14,440 bases of DNA from Halomonas sp. (GTDB lineage: Bacteria; Pseudomonadota; Gammaproteobacteria; Pseudomonadales; Halomonadaceae). The translations under genes were made by a program, and so were the position numbers. The notes beneath the pieces are model-generated. The model was not told the origin of the DNA and did no database searches. It worked only from the letters and a program-made list of their open reading frames with translations. The stretch lies in NCBI GenBank assembly GCA_007116835.1, contig SKHS01000219.1, forward strand, positions 1-14,440. The letters run 5' to 3'. The first letter of the stretch is position 1. Each line of letters starts with the position of its first letter. Below are positions 6,333 through 13,527 of the stretch, one piece after another.

Positions 6333-6940
6333 TGCTCTTTCTCTGCCGCGCGCGCCAGTGCTGGGCGACCAGCATGTCGTTTGCTGTAGGCAACCAGAGG
6401 CTCGGGTAGGCGGTGTTTCATGCTGGCTGCCCACATCAGGGTATGCGTCAGAAACAGATCCGCTAGGGTGAACGTATCACCAACTAATGTTTCCTGGCCG
6501 TGGTAACGGCGTTCCAGTGCTTGCAGTGCGCGTTGGAACTCCCACGCGGCAGTGGGTAAAACGGCCGGCACACGCCTTTCTTGAGGCAGCGCGAATTTAT
6601 GCTTGGCTTGGAGCCACAGCGGCTGCTCAATTTCGGTCACAATAAAGCTTAGCCACTGGTCGACCTGGGCGCGCTCAGCGGCGCTTTGCGGCAGTAGTAG
6701 GCTGTCGTCGCCGTACTGTTCGGCCAAATAGCGGCAGATAGGCAACGACTCAAACAGCGTTAGCTCGCCATCTTCAATAACCGGCACTTTACCATCCGGA
6801 TGACGAGCTAAGTGTTCTGCTGATTGGCCTTCGCCTTTGTCCAAGGCTACATGCTGGCACTGGTACTCAATGCCCAGTTCTTCAAGCGTCCAGGCAACCC
6901 GCACCGAGCGAGAGTTAGGAAAGCTATAGTGCGTGATCAT
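6314..6940 (-). CDS. Glutathione S-transferase family protein
   Basis: A 208-residue cytosolic GST-fold protein. The N-terminal thioredoxin-like domain (1-77) holds the glutathione-site hallmarks: S10 in the first helix region (FPNSRSVR), the cis-proline V52-P53 (GKVPVIEDG) and the E64-S65 pair (FESLPICRYLAE). The all-helical C-terminal domain (about 85-200) contains TFTLADLFLTHTLMW, the N-capping-box helix typical of GSTs. The class is uncertain; the serine at the active-site position suggests a bacterial Ser/Cys-type or YfcG-like enzyme rather than a Tyr-GST. Substrate unknown. GGAG 8 nt before the ATG supports the start. It lies 90 bp downstream of djlA on the same strand, possibly with its own promoter in the A/T-rich repeat region. 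Confidence 0.85.
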   Translation of the reverse strand: MITHYSFPNSRSVRVAWTLEELGIEYQCQHVALDKGEGQSAEHLARHPDGKVPVIEDGELTLFESLPICRYLAEQYGDDSLLLPQSAAERAQVDQWLSFIVTEIEQPLWLQAKHKFALPQERRVPAVLPTAAWEFQRALQALERRYHGQETLVGDTFTLADLFLTHTLMWAASMKHRLPEPLVAYSKRHAGRPALARAAEKEQAATKG

Positions 6941-6966
6941 TAAGCAGCTCCGAGGCAGTGTAGATA

Positions 6967-6992
6967 AGCTTTTATAGATAGCTTTGATAGAT
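6967..6992. repeat. Two tandem 13-bp repeats upstream of the GST gene
   Basis: AGCTTTTATAGAT (6967-6979) is followed at once by AGCTTTGATAGAT (6980-6992), one mismatch. A partial third unit (TAGATA, 6961-6966) precedes them. They lie 27-52 bp before the GST start in an A/T-rich patch; each minus-strand unit contains a TATAAA- or TATCAA-like box. They could be an operator or part of a promoter, but no correctly spaced -35 is evident. Confidence 0.6.
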
Positions 6993-7001
6993 CAACATAC
7001 T

Positions 7002-7034
7002 GTAGCGAGTGCCTGAATGGCTGTCACGCGCTAC
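7002..7034 (-). other. Hairpin across the djlA stop codon
   Basis: GTAGCGAGTG (7002-7011) pairs with CACGCGCTAC (7025-7034) with one mismatch around a 13-nt loop; the minus-strand 5' arm includes the djlA stop. No T-run follows, so this is more likely an mRNA 3'-end structure or a weak terminator than a standard one. Confidence 0.4.
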
Positions 7035-7792
7035 TGGCCACGTGCGCTGCGGATGCGCTCGTAAGCGTTGCCAATTTCGCTGGTGCGCGCCTGAGCCACT
7101 TCGCGCATGCTTTCTGGCAGCCCTTTGCCAGCCAGTTTGTCGGGGTGGTTTTGGCTCATCAGGCGGCGGTAGGCCTTTTTAATGTCGGCGTCGCTGGCAT
7201 CTTCACTGACGCCCAGCACTTGATAGGCGTCTTTCAGAGCCTCTGCGCTGGCGCCTTGTGAATTAGCGGCGGCACCGTGAAGCATGGCTTCAATCTGCTG
7301 AACTTCCGCTTCACTGCAGCCAACGCCGCGAGCCACGCGCAGAATCATTTCGTGTTCTGCGGGGTGAAGCACGCCGTCAGCCGCGATAGCGGTTAACTGC
7401 ACCTGTAAAAATACCTGGCGTAATATCGGTTGGCGCTGGGTTAAGCGGTTAACGGTGGCCAACTCTGCATCCAGGTTGAAGTCGTCGGCGCGTCCGCGCT
7501 CGAAGGCAGCTCGTGCTCTGGCACGCTGCTCGCCTTGCAGGTGCATTTGGTCGAACAGTTTTTCGGCTAGGCTGAGTTCGCCATCGGTGACTTTGCCATC
7601 GGCTTGGCACAGACAGCCCATCACCGAAAAAATCGACTCCAAAAAGCCCTCTTGGATACGCATTCGCGCGATGTTTAAGCGACGTTTAATGCGCCGCCCC
7701 AACCACCAGCCCAAAACGCCCCCCGCCAGCAAGCCCCAGGAACCGCCAATGGCCAGGCCGATCAGGGCAAACAGAATAATCAGAAATAGCAT
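7031..7792 (-). CDS. djlA: Membrane-anchored J-domain co-chaperone DjlA
   Basis: Type III DnaJ-like co-chaperone that stimulates DnaK at the inner membrane. Domain order is diagnostic. A single N-terminal membrane segment (1-31), rich in glycine (GGSWGLLAGGVLGWWLG) and followed by basic RRIKRRLN, comes first. Next is a TerB-like helical domain at about 50-175 with two acidic ADG motifs (CQADGKVTDGE, 62-72; AADGVLHPAE, 137-146). A C-terminal J domain follows (about 187-250) with the essential HPD at 216-218 and basic helix II KKAYRRL. At 253 residues it is slightly shorter than the enteric protein (about 270). It starts 28 bp after the dxs stop, so it is probably the last gene of xseB-ispA-dxs-djlA. 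The ATG is preceded by GAGAG about 6 nt upstream. Confidence 0.93.
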   Translation of the reverse strand: MLFLIILFALIGLAIGGSWGLLAGGVLGWWLGRRIKRRLNIARMRIQEGFLESIFSVMGCLCQADGKVTDGELSLAEKLFDQMHLQGEQRARARAAFERGRADDFNLDAELATVNRLTQRQPILRQVFLQVQLTAIAADGVLHPAEHEMILRVARGVGCSEAEVQQIEAMLHGAAANSQGASAEALKDAYQVLGVSEDASDADIKKAYRRLMSQNHPDKLAGKGLPESMREVAQARTSEIGNAYERIRSARGQ

Positions 7793-7820
7793 GGCACTCT
7801 CAACGGTCTAAAAGTAAAAA

Positions 7821-9746
7821 TTACGGCAGGCGAGCACGAATAGCACCCTCTATGCCGTCGGCATCCAGCCCACAGTCGCGTAGCAGCTCGGCGGGGGTGC
7901 CATGCTCAACAAAGGTGTCAGGCAGGCCTAAATTAAGCACCTCGATTTGTACGCCTTCTGCGTGGAGAAGCTCATTCACGGCGCTACCCGCGCCCCCGGC
8001 AATCACGTTCTCTTCCAGGGTAACCAGCAGCTCATGCTCATCAGCAGCGTGCAGGACGGTATCTCGATCCAGCGGCTTGATAGAGCGCATATTGATATGC
8101 GTTGCGTTGAGCTTTTCGGCCACCTCTGCGGCGGCGCTGTTAACGCTACCAAACGCCAGCAAGGCAATGCGCACACCTTCGCTGGTGCTCTCTCGGCGTA
8201 CGTCTGCCTGGCCAATGGCCAGCGCGTCTAAGTGCGTTGGGATGTCTGCACCAGGGCCGGTGCCGCGTGGATAGCGAACGGCAGCAGGGCCTGGGTGATG
8301 GTAGGCGGCGCTTAGCATGGCGCGACACTCAGCTTCATCAGCAGGGGCTAAAATCACCATGCCAGGGATGCAGCGTAAAAACGACAGGTCCATGCTGCCA
8401 TGATGGGTAGGGCCGTCTTCACCCACCAGGCCTGCGCGGTCAATCGCAAACGTGACGTCTAAATTCTGGACAGCCACATCGTGAATTAACTGGTCGTAGC
8501 CGCGCTGTAAGAACGTGGAGTAAATCGCCACCACCGGTTTCATGCCTTCACAGGCCATGCCTGCGGCAAGGGTCACCGAATGCTGTTCGGCAATGGCGAC
8601 ATCGAAATAGCGCTCTGGATATTCCTGGGAAAAGCGAATTAAATCTGAGCCTTCACCCATGGCGGGGGTAATTCCCATTAGCCGTGCGTCGGTGGCCGCC
8701 ATATCGCACAGCCAATCGCCAAACACGTTGCAGTACTTTTTCTTGGCCGCCCGCTTGGGCGCTGCTGGTGGTTTTATCAGTGGCGCACTGACTGTCGTGC
8801 TGGGCTTTTCCAGCTTGGTAATGGCGTGATAGCCAATCTGGTCGGCCTCGGCGGGCAGAAAGCCTTTGCCCTTAACCGTTTTAATATGCAGAAACTGCGG
8901 GCCGTCCTGGTCGCGCAGGTTGCGCAGCGTCTCAGTCAGCGCTTCCAGGTCGTGGCCATCAATGGGGCCGATATAGTGAAACCCCATTTCTTCAAACAGC
9001 GTGGCAGGGCTCACCATACCTTTCATATGCTCTTCGGTACGCTTGGCAAGTTCGAGCGCGCCGGGCAAATGAGAGAGCACTTTTTTGCCCTCTTCACGCA
9101 TCTTAAGGAAGGGCTTACTGGACAGCACGCGGGCTAAATAGGTGGCAATGCCGCCAACGTTTTCCGAAATCGACATTTCATTGTCGTTCAGTACCACCAG
9201 CATATTGGCGTTAACGTGGCCTGCATGGGCCAGCGCTTCAAACGCCATACCTGCGGTGAGCGCGCCGTCACCAATAATAGCGCACACACGACGCGGGTCG
9301 TTTTGTGCCTGTGCCGCAAGCGCCATGCCCAAGGCGGCAGAGATTGACGTACTGGAGTGGCCCACCCCAAAGGTGTCGTATTCAGACTCTTCGCGACGGG
9401 GGAAGGCAGCTAAGCCGCCGTATTGGCGAATGCTCAGCATCGCGTCACGCCGTCCGGTCAGTATCTTATGTGGGTACGCCTGGTGGCCAACGTCCCATAC
9501 TAAGCGGTCTTTGGGCGTATGGTAGACATGGTGCAGCGCTACGCTAAGCTCTACCACGCCCAAACCTGCGCCGAAGTGGCCACCTGTCATGCCAACGCTA
9601 TACAACAAGTAGGCGCGCAGCTCATCAGCCAGCTGGGCAAGCTGTTTAGCATTCATGGCCCGCAGCGCGGCGGGATGATCAAAAGAGTCGAGCAGCGGTG
9701 TTGCCGGGCGCTCGCGGGGTATCTCGTCGAACAGCTTCATAGGCAT
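7821..9746 (-). CDS. dxs: 1-deoxy-D-xylulose-5-phosphate synthase
   Basis: Condenses pyruvate and glyceraldehyde-3-phosphate to DXP, the entry step of the MEP isoprenoid pathway and a precursor for thiamin and pyridoxal. It has 641 residues; E. coli has 620. The N-terminal domain carries GGHFGAGLG (55-63) with the active-site histidine H57, WDVGHQAYPHKILTGR and the thiamin-diphosphate motif GDG (159-161) to NDN (187-189). The pyrimidine-binding domain has AIAEQH with the catalytic glutamate E387 and DRAGLVGEDGPTHHG. The C-terminal transketolase domain is complete. The extra length is mostly a Pro/Ala/Lys-rich linker at about 315-337. ATGs at 9746 and 9740 are both possible; neither has a clear Shine-Dalgarno sequence, which is unusual here. 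ispA ends 31 bp upstream and djlA starts 28 bp downstream. Confidence 0.96.
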   Translation of the reverse strand: MPMKLFDEIPRERPATPLLDSFDHPAALRAMNAKQLAQLADELRAYLLYSVGMTGGHFGAGLGVVELSVALHHVYHTPKDRLVWDVGHQAYPHKILTGRRDAMLSIRQYGGLAAFPRREESEYDTFGVGHSSTSISAALGMALAAQAQNDPRRVCAIIGDGALTAGMAFEALAHAGHVNANMLVVLNDNEMSISENVGGIATYLARVLSSKPFLKMREEGKKVLSHLPGALELAKRTEEHMKGMVSPATLFEEMGFHYIGPIDGHDLEALTETLRNLRDQDGPQFLHIKTVKGKGFLPAEADQIGYHAITKLEKPSTTVSAPLIKPPAAPKRAAKKKYCNVFGDWLCDMAATDARLMGITPAMGEGSDLIRFSQEYPERYFDVAIAEQHSVTLAAGMACEGMKPVVAIYSTFLQRGYDQLIHDVAVQNLDVTFAIDRAGLVGEDGPTHHGSMDLSFLRCIPGMVILAPADEAECRAMLSAAYHHPGPAAVRYPRGTGPGADIPTHLDALAIGQADVRRESTSEGVRIALLAFGSVNSAAAEVAEKLNATHINMRSIKPLDRDTVLHAADEHELLVTLEENVIAGGAGSAVNELLHAEGVQIEVLNLGLPDTFVEHGTPAELLRDCGLDADGIEGAIRARLP

Positions 9747-9765
9747 GTTTTCATGGACATGTTTT
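9736..9765. repeat. Imperfect 14-bp-period duplication of the dxs start region
   Basis: The 16-mers TTCATAGGCATGTTTT (9736-9751) and TTCATGGACATGTTTT (9750-9765) match at 14 positions and overlap by two bases. On the minus strand each carries a pair of ATG codons six bases apart. The downstream pair starts dxs. The upstream pair is out of frame and would encode a 7-codon peptide whose TGA overlaps the dxs ATG at 9740. A further ATG at 9774 opens another 7-codon frame. Confidence 0.6.
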
Positions 9766-9777
9766 TAAGGGCATCGT

Positions 9778-10674
9778 TTAGTGGTCGCGCTCGATCATAT
9801 AATGGGCAAGGTCGGCCAGTGGTGCGGCCTGCTCGCCAAGCGGGGCGAGAGCGGCAATAGCCTCTTCAATCAGCGCATTTGCTTTGCGCTGTGCGCCGGA
9901 AAGCCCCAGTAAACTGGGGTAAGTCGGCTTGGCACGTGCGGCATCCGCGCCGGATATTTTACCCAGCGTGGCGGTATCGCCTGTCACATCCAGAATATCG
10001 TCATGAATCTGGAAGGCTAGACCAATGGCCTGGGCGTAGCGAATCAACGCGGTTAGTCGTGGGTCGCCCTCATCGACGGCGGTTAATCCCCCTAAGCGCA
10101 CCGCAGCTACAATCAGTGCGCCGGTTTTATGGGCGTGCATATGGGCCAAGGCAGCCACATCCGGATGGCCGCCCACGGCGGCAAGGTCCAGCGCTTGGCC
10201 TGCGACCATACCATCTCGGCCAGAGGCCACGGCCAGCGTGGTGACCATACTACCAAGCCGTGGGTGGGGAGTACTGGCCAGGACTTCAAAGGCCAGTGCC
10301 TGCAACGCATCACCCGCCAGAATCGCAGTGGCCTCGTCAAACGCCTTATGTACCGTCGGCTGGCCGCGCCGCAGGTCATCATCGTCCATGGCGGGTAGGT
10401 CATCATGAATCAATGAGTAGGCATGGATCAGCTCAATCGCAGCGGCAGGAGCGTCTAACGCGTCTTCCTGTGCTCCTAGTGCTTTACCAGAAAGGTACAC
10501 CAGCAGCGGACGCAGGCGTTTGCCGCCTACCAACAGGCCGTGATGCATCGCAGCCTCAAGGCGCGGTGCAATAGCAGGGCGTGTATCAAACAAGGCGGTG
10601 AGGGTGGCTTCCACCCGAGCATTGCTTGTTTGGCGCAGCGTTGCCAGCTGAGAGGCGTTAGCAGTCGTTACCAT
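9778..10674 (-). CDS. ispA: Farnesyl diphosphate synthase (geranyltranstransferase)
   Basis: Builds C15 farnesyl diphosphate from IPP and DMAPP/GPP, feeding undecaprenyl phosphate, ubiquinone and haem O synthesis. It has 298 residues, the usual length for the bacterial enzyme. GGKRLRP (50-56) binds the IPP diphosphate. The first aspartate-rich motif is DDLPAMD (91-97) with the two-residue insertion typical of bacterial FPP synthases; the second is DDILD (225-229). The ATG overlaps the xseB stop by 7 bp (ATGGTAA), with GGAG about 8 nt upstream, so translation is likely coupled. dxs follows 31 bp downstream. Product chain length (C15 rather than C10 or C20) is inferred from overall similarity and gene context. 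Confidence 0.95.
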   Translation of the reverse strand: MVTTANASQLATLRQTSNARVEATLTALFDTRPAIAPRLEAAMHHGLLVGGKRLRPLLVYLSGKALGAQEDALDAPAAAIELIHAYSLIHDDLPAMDDDDLRRGQPTVHKAFDEATAILAGDALQALAFEVLASTPHPRLGSMVTTLAVASGRDGMVAGQALDLAAVGGHPDVAALAHMHAHKTGALIVAAVRLGGLTAVDEGDPRLTALIRYAQAIGLAFQIHDDILDVTGDTATLGKISGADAARAKPTYPSLLGLSGAQRKANALIEEAIAALAPLGEQAAPLADLAHYMIERDH

Positions 10675-10976
10675 GGCGGCGTCTCCTCGTTATCGCTGTT
10701 GCTGTCGCTTTCATTACCAAGGGCGTTTGCCATTCTAGAACTGCTCGCCAAGGAAGTGACCTCCAACTTACCATCTTGATCTTCGCTCAAGGCACGTACT
10801 TTCAGCTCAGCGGTATCAAGGCGTTGTTGAGCCACGCGGGTAAGCTGCACGCCCTGTTCAAACGCCGATAGCGCATCTTCCAATGAGAGTTCGCCAGACT
10901 CAAGGCGTTCCACAATGGCTTCAAGCTGTGAAACCGTTGCGGCGAAATCCTGTACAGGTGGAGTGTTGTCGCTCAT
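10668..10976 (-). CDS. xseB: Exodeoxyribonuclease VII small subunit
   Basis: Small helical subunit of ExoVII, which binds the XseA large subunit to form the single-strand-specific nuclease used in mismatch repair and quinolone-damage processing. The XseB core lies at about 8-65: FAATVSQLEAIVERLESGELSLEDALSAFEQG-type helices, then a coiled region. At 102 residues it exceeds the usual 80 or so because of a Ser/Asn/Asp/Glu-rich acidic tail (about 75-102) that is probably disordered. It is first of the xseB-ispA-dxs-djlA series, an order known from enterics and pseudomonads. A weak AGG lies about 10 nt upstream of the ATG. xseA is not in this window. Confidence 0.93.
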   Translation of the reverse strand: MSDNTPPVQDFAATVSQLEAIVERLESGELSLEDALSAFEQGVQLTRVAQQRLDTAELKVRALSEDQDGKLEVTSLASSSRMANALGNESDSNSDNEETPPW

Positions 10977-11189
10977 TGGGTAATGCCTACCATGTTGCTG
11001 GTGCCCAGACGCTACTAAAGGACGGCGAGTGTGGCTACAGTCGTGTTATCAAAGATAAACGCACAGTATACACCGAGCTAAGGGGGTGGCGTCTGCCCTC
11101 AGGTGGGGTCAATTCGCCGACTTGCGCTGGGTTCATCTTCTAAGCGCACACTTTTCATCATCCCAAGGCGCCGAGAGCGGTACGGGCTG
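10977..11189. other. Divergent xseB/serA intergenic region, no gene seen
   Basis: No open frame here looks coding. On the minus strand TATACT (11070-11065) could be the xseB -10 with a start near 11058, but no -35 is recognisable. A small dyad, TTATC-AAA-GATAA (11046-11058), would sit at the start of that transcript. I see no riboswitch or terminator in the region. Confidence 0.35.
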
Positions 11190-11198
11190 TGCTACCAT
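11190..11198 (+). promoter_or_regulatory. Tentative serA promoter (extended -10)
   Basis: TGCTACCAT fits an extended -10 (TGn plus TACCAT). The start would be near 11205, giving a leader of about 54 nt to the chosen serA ATG. No clear -35 is seen. I could not identify an Lrp or serine-responsive site. Confidence 0.45.
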
Positions 11199-11258
11199 AT
11201 TGGCCTTCCGTGAACCGATACACGGCGCATGCCGCCGACCATAGAGGTTGATTCAGCC

Positions 11259-12503
11259 ATGGCCAAAACGTCCCTGGACAAGAGCAAGATCAAGATCCTG
11301 CTGCTCGAGGGCGTCCACCAAAGTGCGGTGGACAATTTTCAAAACGCAGGTTACGAGAACATTGAGTACCTGCCGACTTCGCTAGATGAAGCGTCGCTGA
11401 TTGAAAAAATCCGCGACGTTCACTTCATCGGCATTCGCTCGCGTACGCAGCTGACCGAGCGTGTATTTGAAGCGGCAGAGAAGCTAGTGGGCGTTGGCTG
11501 TTTCTGTATCGGAACGAACCAGGTTGACCTGACGGCGGCGCTGACACGTGGTATCGCGGTGTTTAACGCACCATACTCCAATACCCGTTCGGTGGCAGAA
11601 CTTGTGCTTGCGGAAGCCATCATGCTGCTGCGTGGTATTCCCGAAAAGAACGCCCGCGCCCATCAAGGCGGCTGGCTGAAATCGGCGAAAAACTCCCACG
11701 AGGCGCGGGGCAAAACGCTGGGTATCGTGGGGTACGGCAGCATCGGCGCGCAGCTTTCCGTATTGGCTGAATCGCTAGGCTTTAACGTCATTTACTACGA
11801 TGTGATTACCAAGCTAGGCATGGGCAATGCCAGCCAGGTAGCCAACCTTGAACAGCTGTTGCAGCGTTCAGATGTGGTCAGCCTGCATGTGCCGGACCTG
11901 CCCTCTACCCGCTGGATGATTGGCGAGAAAGAGATCGCGGCCATGAAACAGGGCGCTATCCTAATTAACGCCGCTCGTGGCAGCGTTGTGGAGATTGAGC
12001 CGCTAGCAGAGGCGATTAAGGCTGGTAAGCTGAATGGTGCTGCTATCGACGTTTTCCCGGTAGAGCCAAAAGGTAATGATGAAGAGTTCCAGAGCCCGCT
12101 ACGTGGCCTGGAAAATGTGATTCTAACGCCGCATATCGGTGGGTCTACCCTGGAAGCCCAGGAGAACATCGGTATCGAAGTGGCAGAAAAACTGATCACC
12201 TATTCGGATAACGGCACCACCATTACGTCGGTCAACTTCCCGGAAGTCGCGCTGCCTGCGCACCCAGACAAGCATCGCTTGCTGCATATTCATGACAACG
12301 TGCCCGGCGTGCTATCGCAAATCAACCGCGTACTGTCTGAAAATGGCATCAATATTTCAGGCCAGTACCTGCAAACCAACGACAAAGTGGGCTATGTGGT
12401 GATTGATGTTGATAAAGCCTACGGCCCGCAGGCGCTAGAAGCGTTAAAACAAGTTGAGCATACGCTGAAAATTCGCGTGCTTTACTCAGCGCATAACAGC
12501 TAA
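11259..12503 (+). CDS. serA: D-3-phosphoglycerate dehydrogenase
   Basis: Oxidises 3-phosphoglycerate to 3-phosphohydroxypyruvate with NAD+, the first step of serine synthesis. From the ATG at 11259 it has 414 residues (E. coli 410) and begins MAKTSLDKSKIK, as the enteric enzyme does. The in-frame ATG at 11229 adds ten unrelated residues and lacks a Shine-Dalgarno sequence, while GAGG lies 11 nt before 11259. The NAD-binding fingerprint is GYGSIG (158-163). Catalytic R240, E269 and H292 fall at exactly the E. coli numbers. The C-terminal ACT domain (about 340-410) keeps HIHDN (343-347) and N365, equivalent to the E. coli serine-binding residues, so feedback inhibition by serine is expected. 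Monocistronic, with its own promoter and terminator. Confidence 0.97.
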   Translation: MAKTSLDKSKIKILLLEGVHQSAVDNFQNAGYENIEYLPTSLDEASLIEKIRDVHFIGIRSRTQLTERVFEAAEKLVGVGCFCIGTNQVDLTAALTRGIAVFNAPYSNTRSVAELVLAEAIMLLRGIPEKNARAHQGGWLKSAKNSHEARGKTLGIVGYGSIGAQLSVLAESLGFNVIYYDVITKLGMGNASQVANLEQLLQRSDVVSLHVPDLPSTRWMIGEKEIAAMKQGAILINAARGSVVEIEPLAEAIKAGKLNGAAIDVFPVEPKGNDEEFQSPLRGLENVILTPHIGGSTLEAQENIGIEVAEKLITYSDNGTTITSVNFPEVALPAHPDKHRLLHIHDNVPGVLSQINRVLSENGINISGQYLQTNDKVGYVVIDVDKAYGPQALEALKQVEHTLKIRVLYSAHNS

Positions 12504-12541
12504 TCCATAGCCGCTAAGCCAGTCTGTCAGCGTTAGTCTCT

Positions 12542-12569
12542 AAAACGGCCCTCTTTCGGGCCGTTTTTT
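12542..12569 (+). terminator. Rho-independent terminator of serA (probably bidirectional)
   Basis: AAAACGGCCC (12542-12551) and GGGCCGTTTT (12558-12567) form a perfect 10-bp stem around TCTTTC, followed by a run of six T in all (12564-12569). Read on the minus strand the same hairpin ends in TTTT, so it may also stop transcription of the convergent pirin gene, whose stop is 50 bp away. Confidence 0.92.
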
Positions 12570-12618
12570 CTGGGTTTCAAGGTTGTTAGGCCTATCGCTG
12601 GCAGCGGTTGGAACTGGT

Positions 12619-13308
12619 CTAGGCTAAATCAAACAGCAGCACTTCGGCGGGCTGCTTGCCGGTCACGCTGAACGTTTCACCTGGTTGAAACGCAGCTGCG
12701 TCGCCAGTGCCCAGGGTTTCACCGTTAATATCTACCGTTCCTTTCACCACATGCAGCCACGCATAGCGCGTTGCGGGGGCATCCACCTGTTCACCCGCGT
12801 CGAACAACCCTGCGTAAAGGTTAACGTCTTGATTGACGCTTACCGACCCTTCGCGACCCTGTTGAGAAATCACTAGGCGCCACTGTCCCTGGCGTTCAGT
12901 GGCGGGAAAGGCTTTCTGCTCATAACTAGGGGCAATGCCGCGCTTGGCAGGCTCAATCCAGATTTGCAGGAAGTGCAGGCCGTTCTCTTTCGAGTGGTTA
13001 AATTCGCTGTGCAGCACGCCAGTGCCTGCGGACATGCGCTGTACATCGCCTGGGCGCATTACCTCGCCGTTACCCATATTGTCGCGATGCTCCATTTCTC
13101 CTTCCAGCACATAGGAGATAATTTCCATATCCCGGTGGGGGTGGGCTCCAAAACCGTTGCCCGGCGTTACTCGGTCTTCGTTAATCACCCGCAATGCTCG
13201 AAACCCCATATAGTTAGGGTCCCTATAGTTGGCGAACGAGAACGTGTGGTAAGAGCGCAGCCAGCCGTGGTCGGCGTAACCGCGCTCGTTAGAACGGCGA
13301 ATGTGCAT
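12619..13308 (-). CDS. Pirin family protein (YhhW-like bicupin)
   Basis: A two-domain cupin of the pirin family. From the ATG at 13308 it has 229 residues and begins MHIRRSNERGYADHGWL, the normal start for YhhW-type proteins, with GGAG 6 nt upstream. The frame extends to 13344, but that start lies upstream of the candidate promoter's start site. Metal ligands H56 and H58 (AHPHRDMEII), H100 and E102 (LHSEF) match the four ligands of E. coli YhhW, offset by one. The second cupin (about 140-229) lacks such a set, as usual. E. coli YhhW shows quercetin 2,3-dioxygenase activity in vitro; the physiological substrate is unknown and pirins elsewhere act as redox-sensitive regulators. It is a single gene between serA and trhO. 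Confidence 0.88.
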   Translation of the reverse strand: MHIRRSNERGYADHGWLRSYHTFSFANYRDPNYMGFRALRVINEDRVTPGNGFGAHPHRDMEIISYVLEGEMEHRDNMGNGEVMRPGDVQRMSAGTGVLHSEFNHSKENGLHFLQIWIEPAKRGIAPSYEQKAFPATERQGQWRLVISQQGREGSVSVNQDVNLYAGLFDAGEQVDAPATRYAWLHVVKGTVDINGETLGTGDAAAFQPGETFSVTGKQPAEVLLFDLA

Positions 13309-13342
13309 AGCGTACTCCAAAATGGTATCAACAATGACAAGC

Positions 13343-13348
13343 ACTATA
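13343..13348 (-). promoter_or_regulatory. Tentative pirin-gene -10 box
   Basis: On the minus strand TATAGT gives a start near 13336 and a leader of about 28 nt to the ATG at 13308. No good -35 is found 16-18 bp upstream, so confidence is limited. Confidence 0.35.
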
Positions 13349-13450
13349 CGCCCGCTCGCTTGAGGCGTGGGGTGAAGCTTTTGAGACGGTCAGATCGAAT
13401 AAATCGATGATTAACCGGCGCCTAGCCACTGACAGGTTAAGCAGCACTTT

Positions 13451-13475
13451 GCATAGATTGTTTGCTAAACTATGC
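13451..13475 (+). promoter_or_regulatory. Tentative trhO promoter overlapped by a dyad
   Basis: TGCTAAACT (13463-13471) fits an extended -10, with a start near 13478 and a 50-nt leader. GCATAG (13451-13456) and CTATGC (13470-13475) are inverted around it, with GTTT/AAAC as an inner pair, so an operator could cover the -10. A second short inverted pair, TTAACC/GGTTAA (13411-13416 and 13435-13440), lies upstream. Confidence 0.4.
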
Positions 13476-13493
13476 GCGTTTATTTACCCGGTC

Positions 13494-13510
13494 CGCCCTT
13501 TGCGAGGGCG
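13494..13510 (+). other. Leader hairpin before trhO
   Basis: CGCCCT-TTGCG-AGGGCG is a perfect 6-bp stem in the predicted leader, ending 6 bp before the AGGAG Shine-Dalgarno sequence (13517-13521). It leaves the ribosome site single-stranded, so it is more likely to stabilise the mRNA than to block translation. Confidence 0.4.
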
Positions 13511-13527
13511 ACTACCAGGAGTATTCC

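Noticed and set aside
7852..8274. Plus-strand open frame of 140 codons opposite dxs
   Set aside because: Ser/Ala-rich low-complexity translation antisense to dxs; the conserved C-terminal transketolase domain explains the sequence.
12964..13410. Plus-strand open frame of 148 codons opposite the pirin gene
   Set aside because: It lies antisense to a well-supported pirin gene with conserved metal ligands, has no recognisable family, and is an expected shadow frame in GC-rich DNA.
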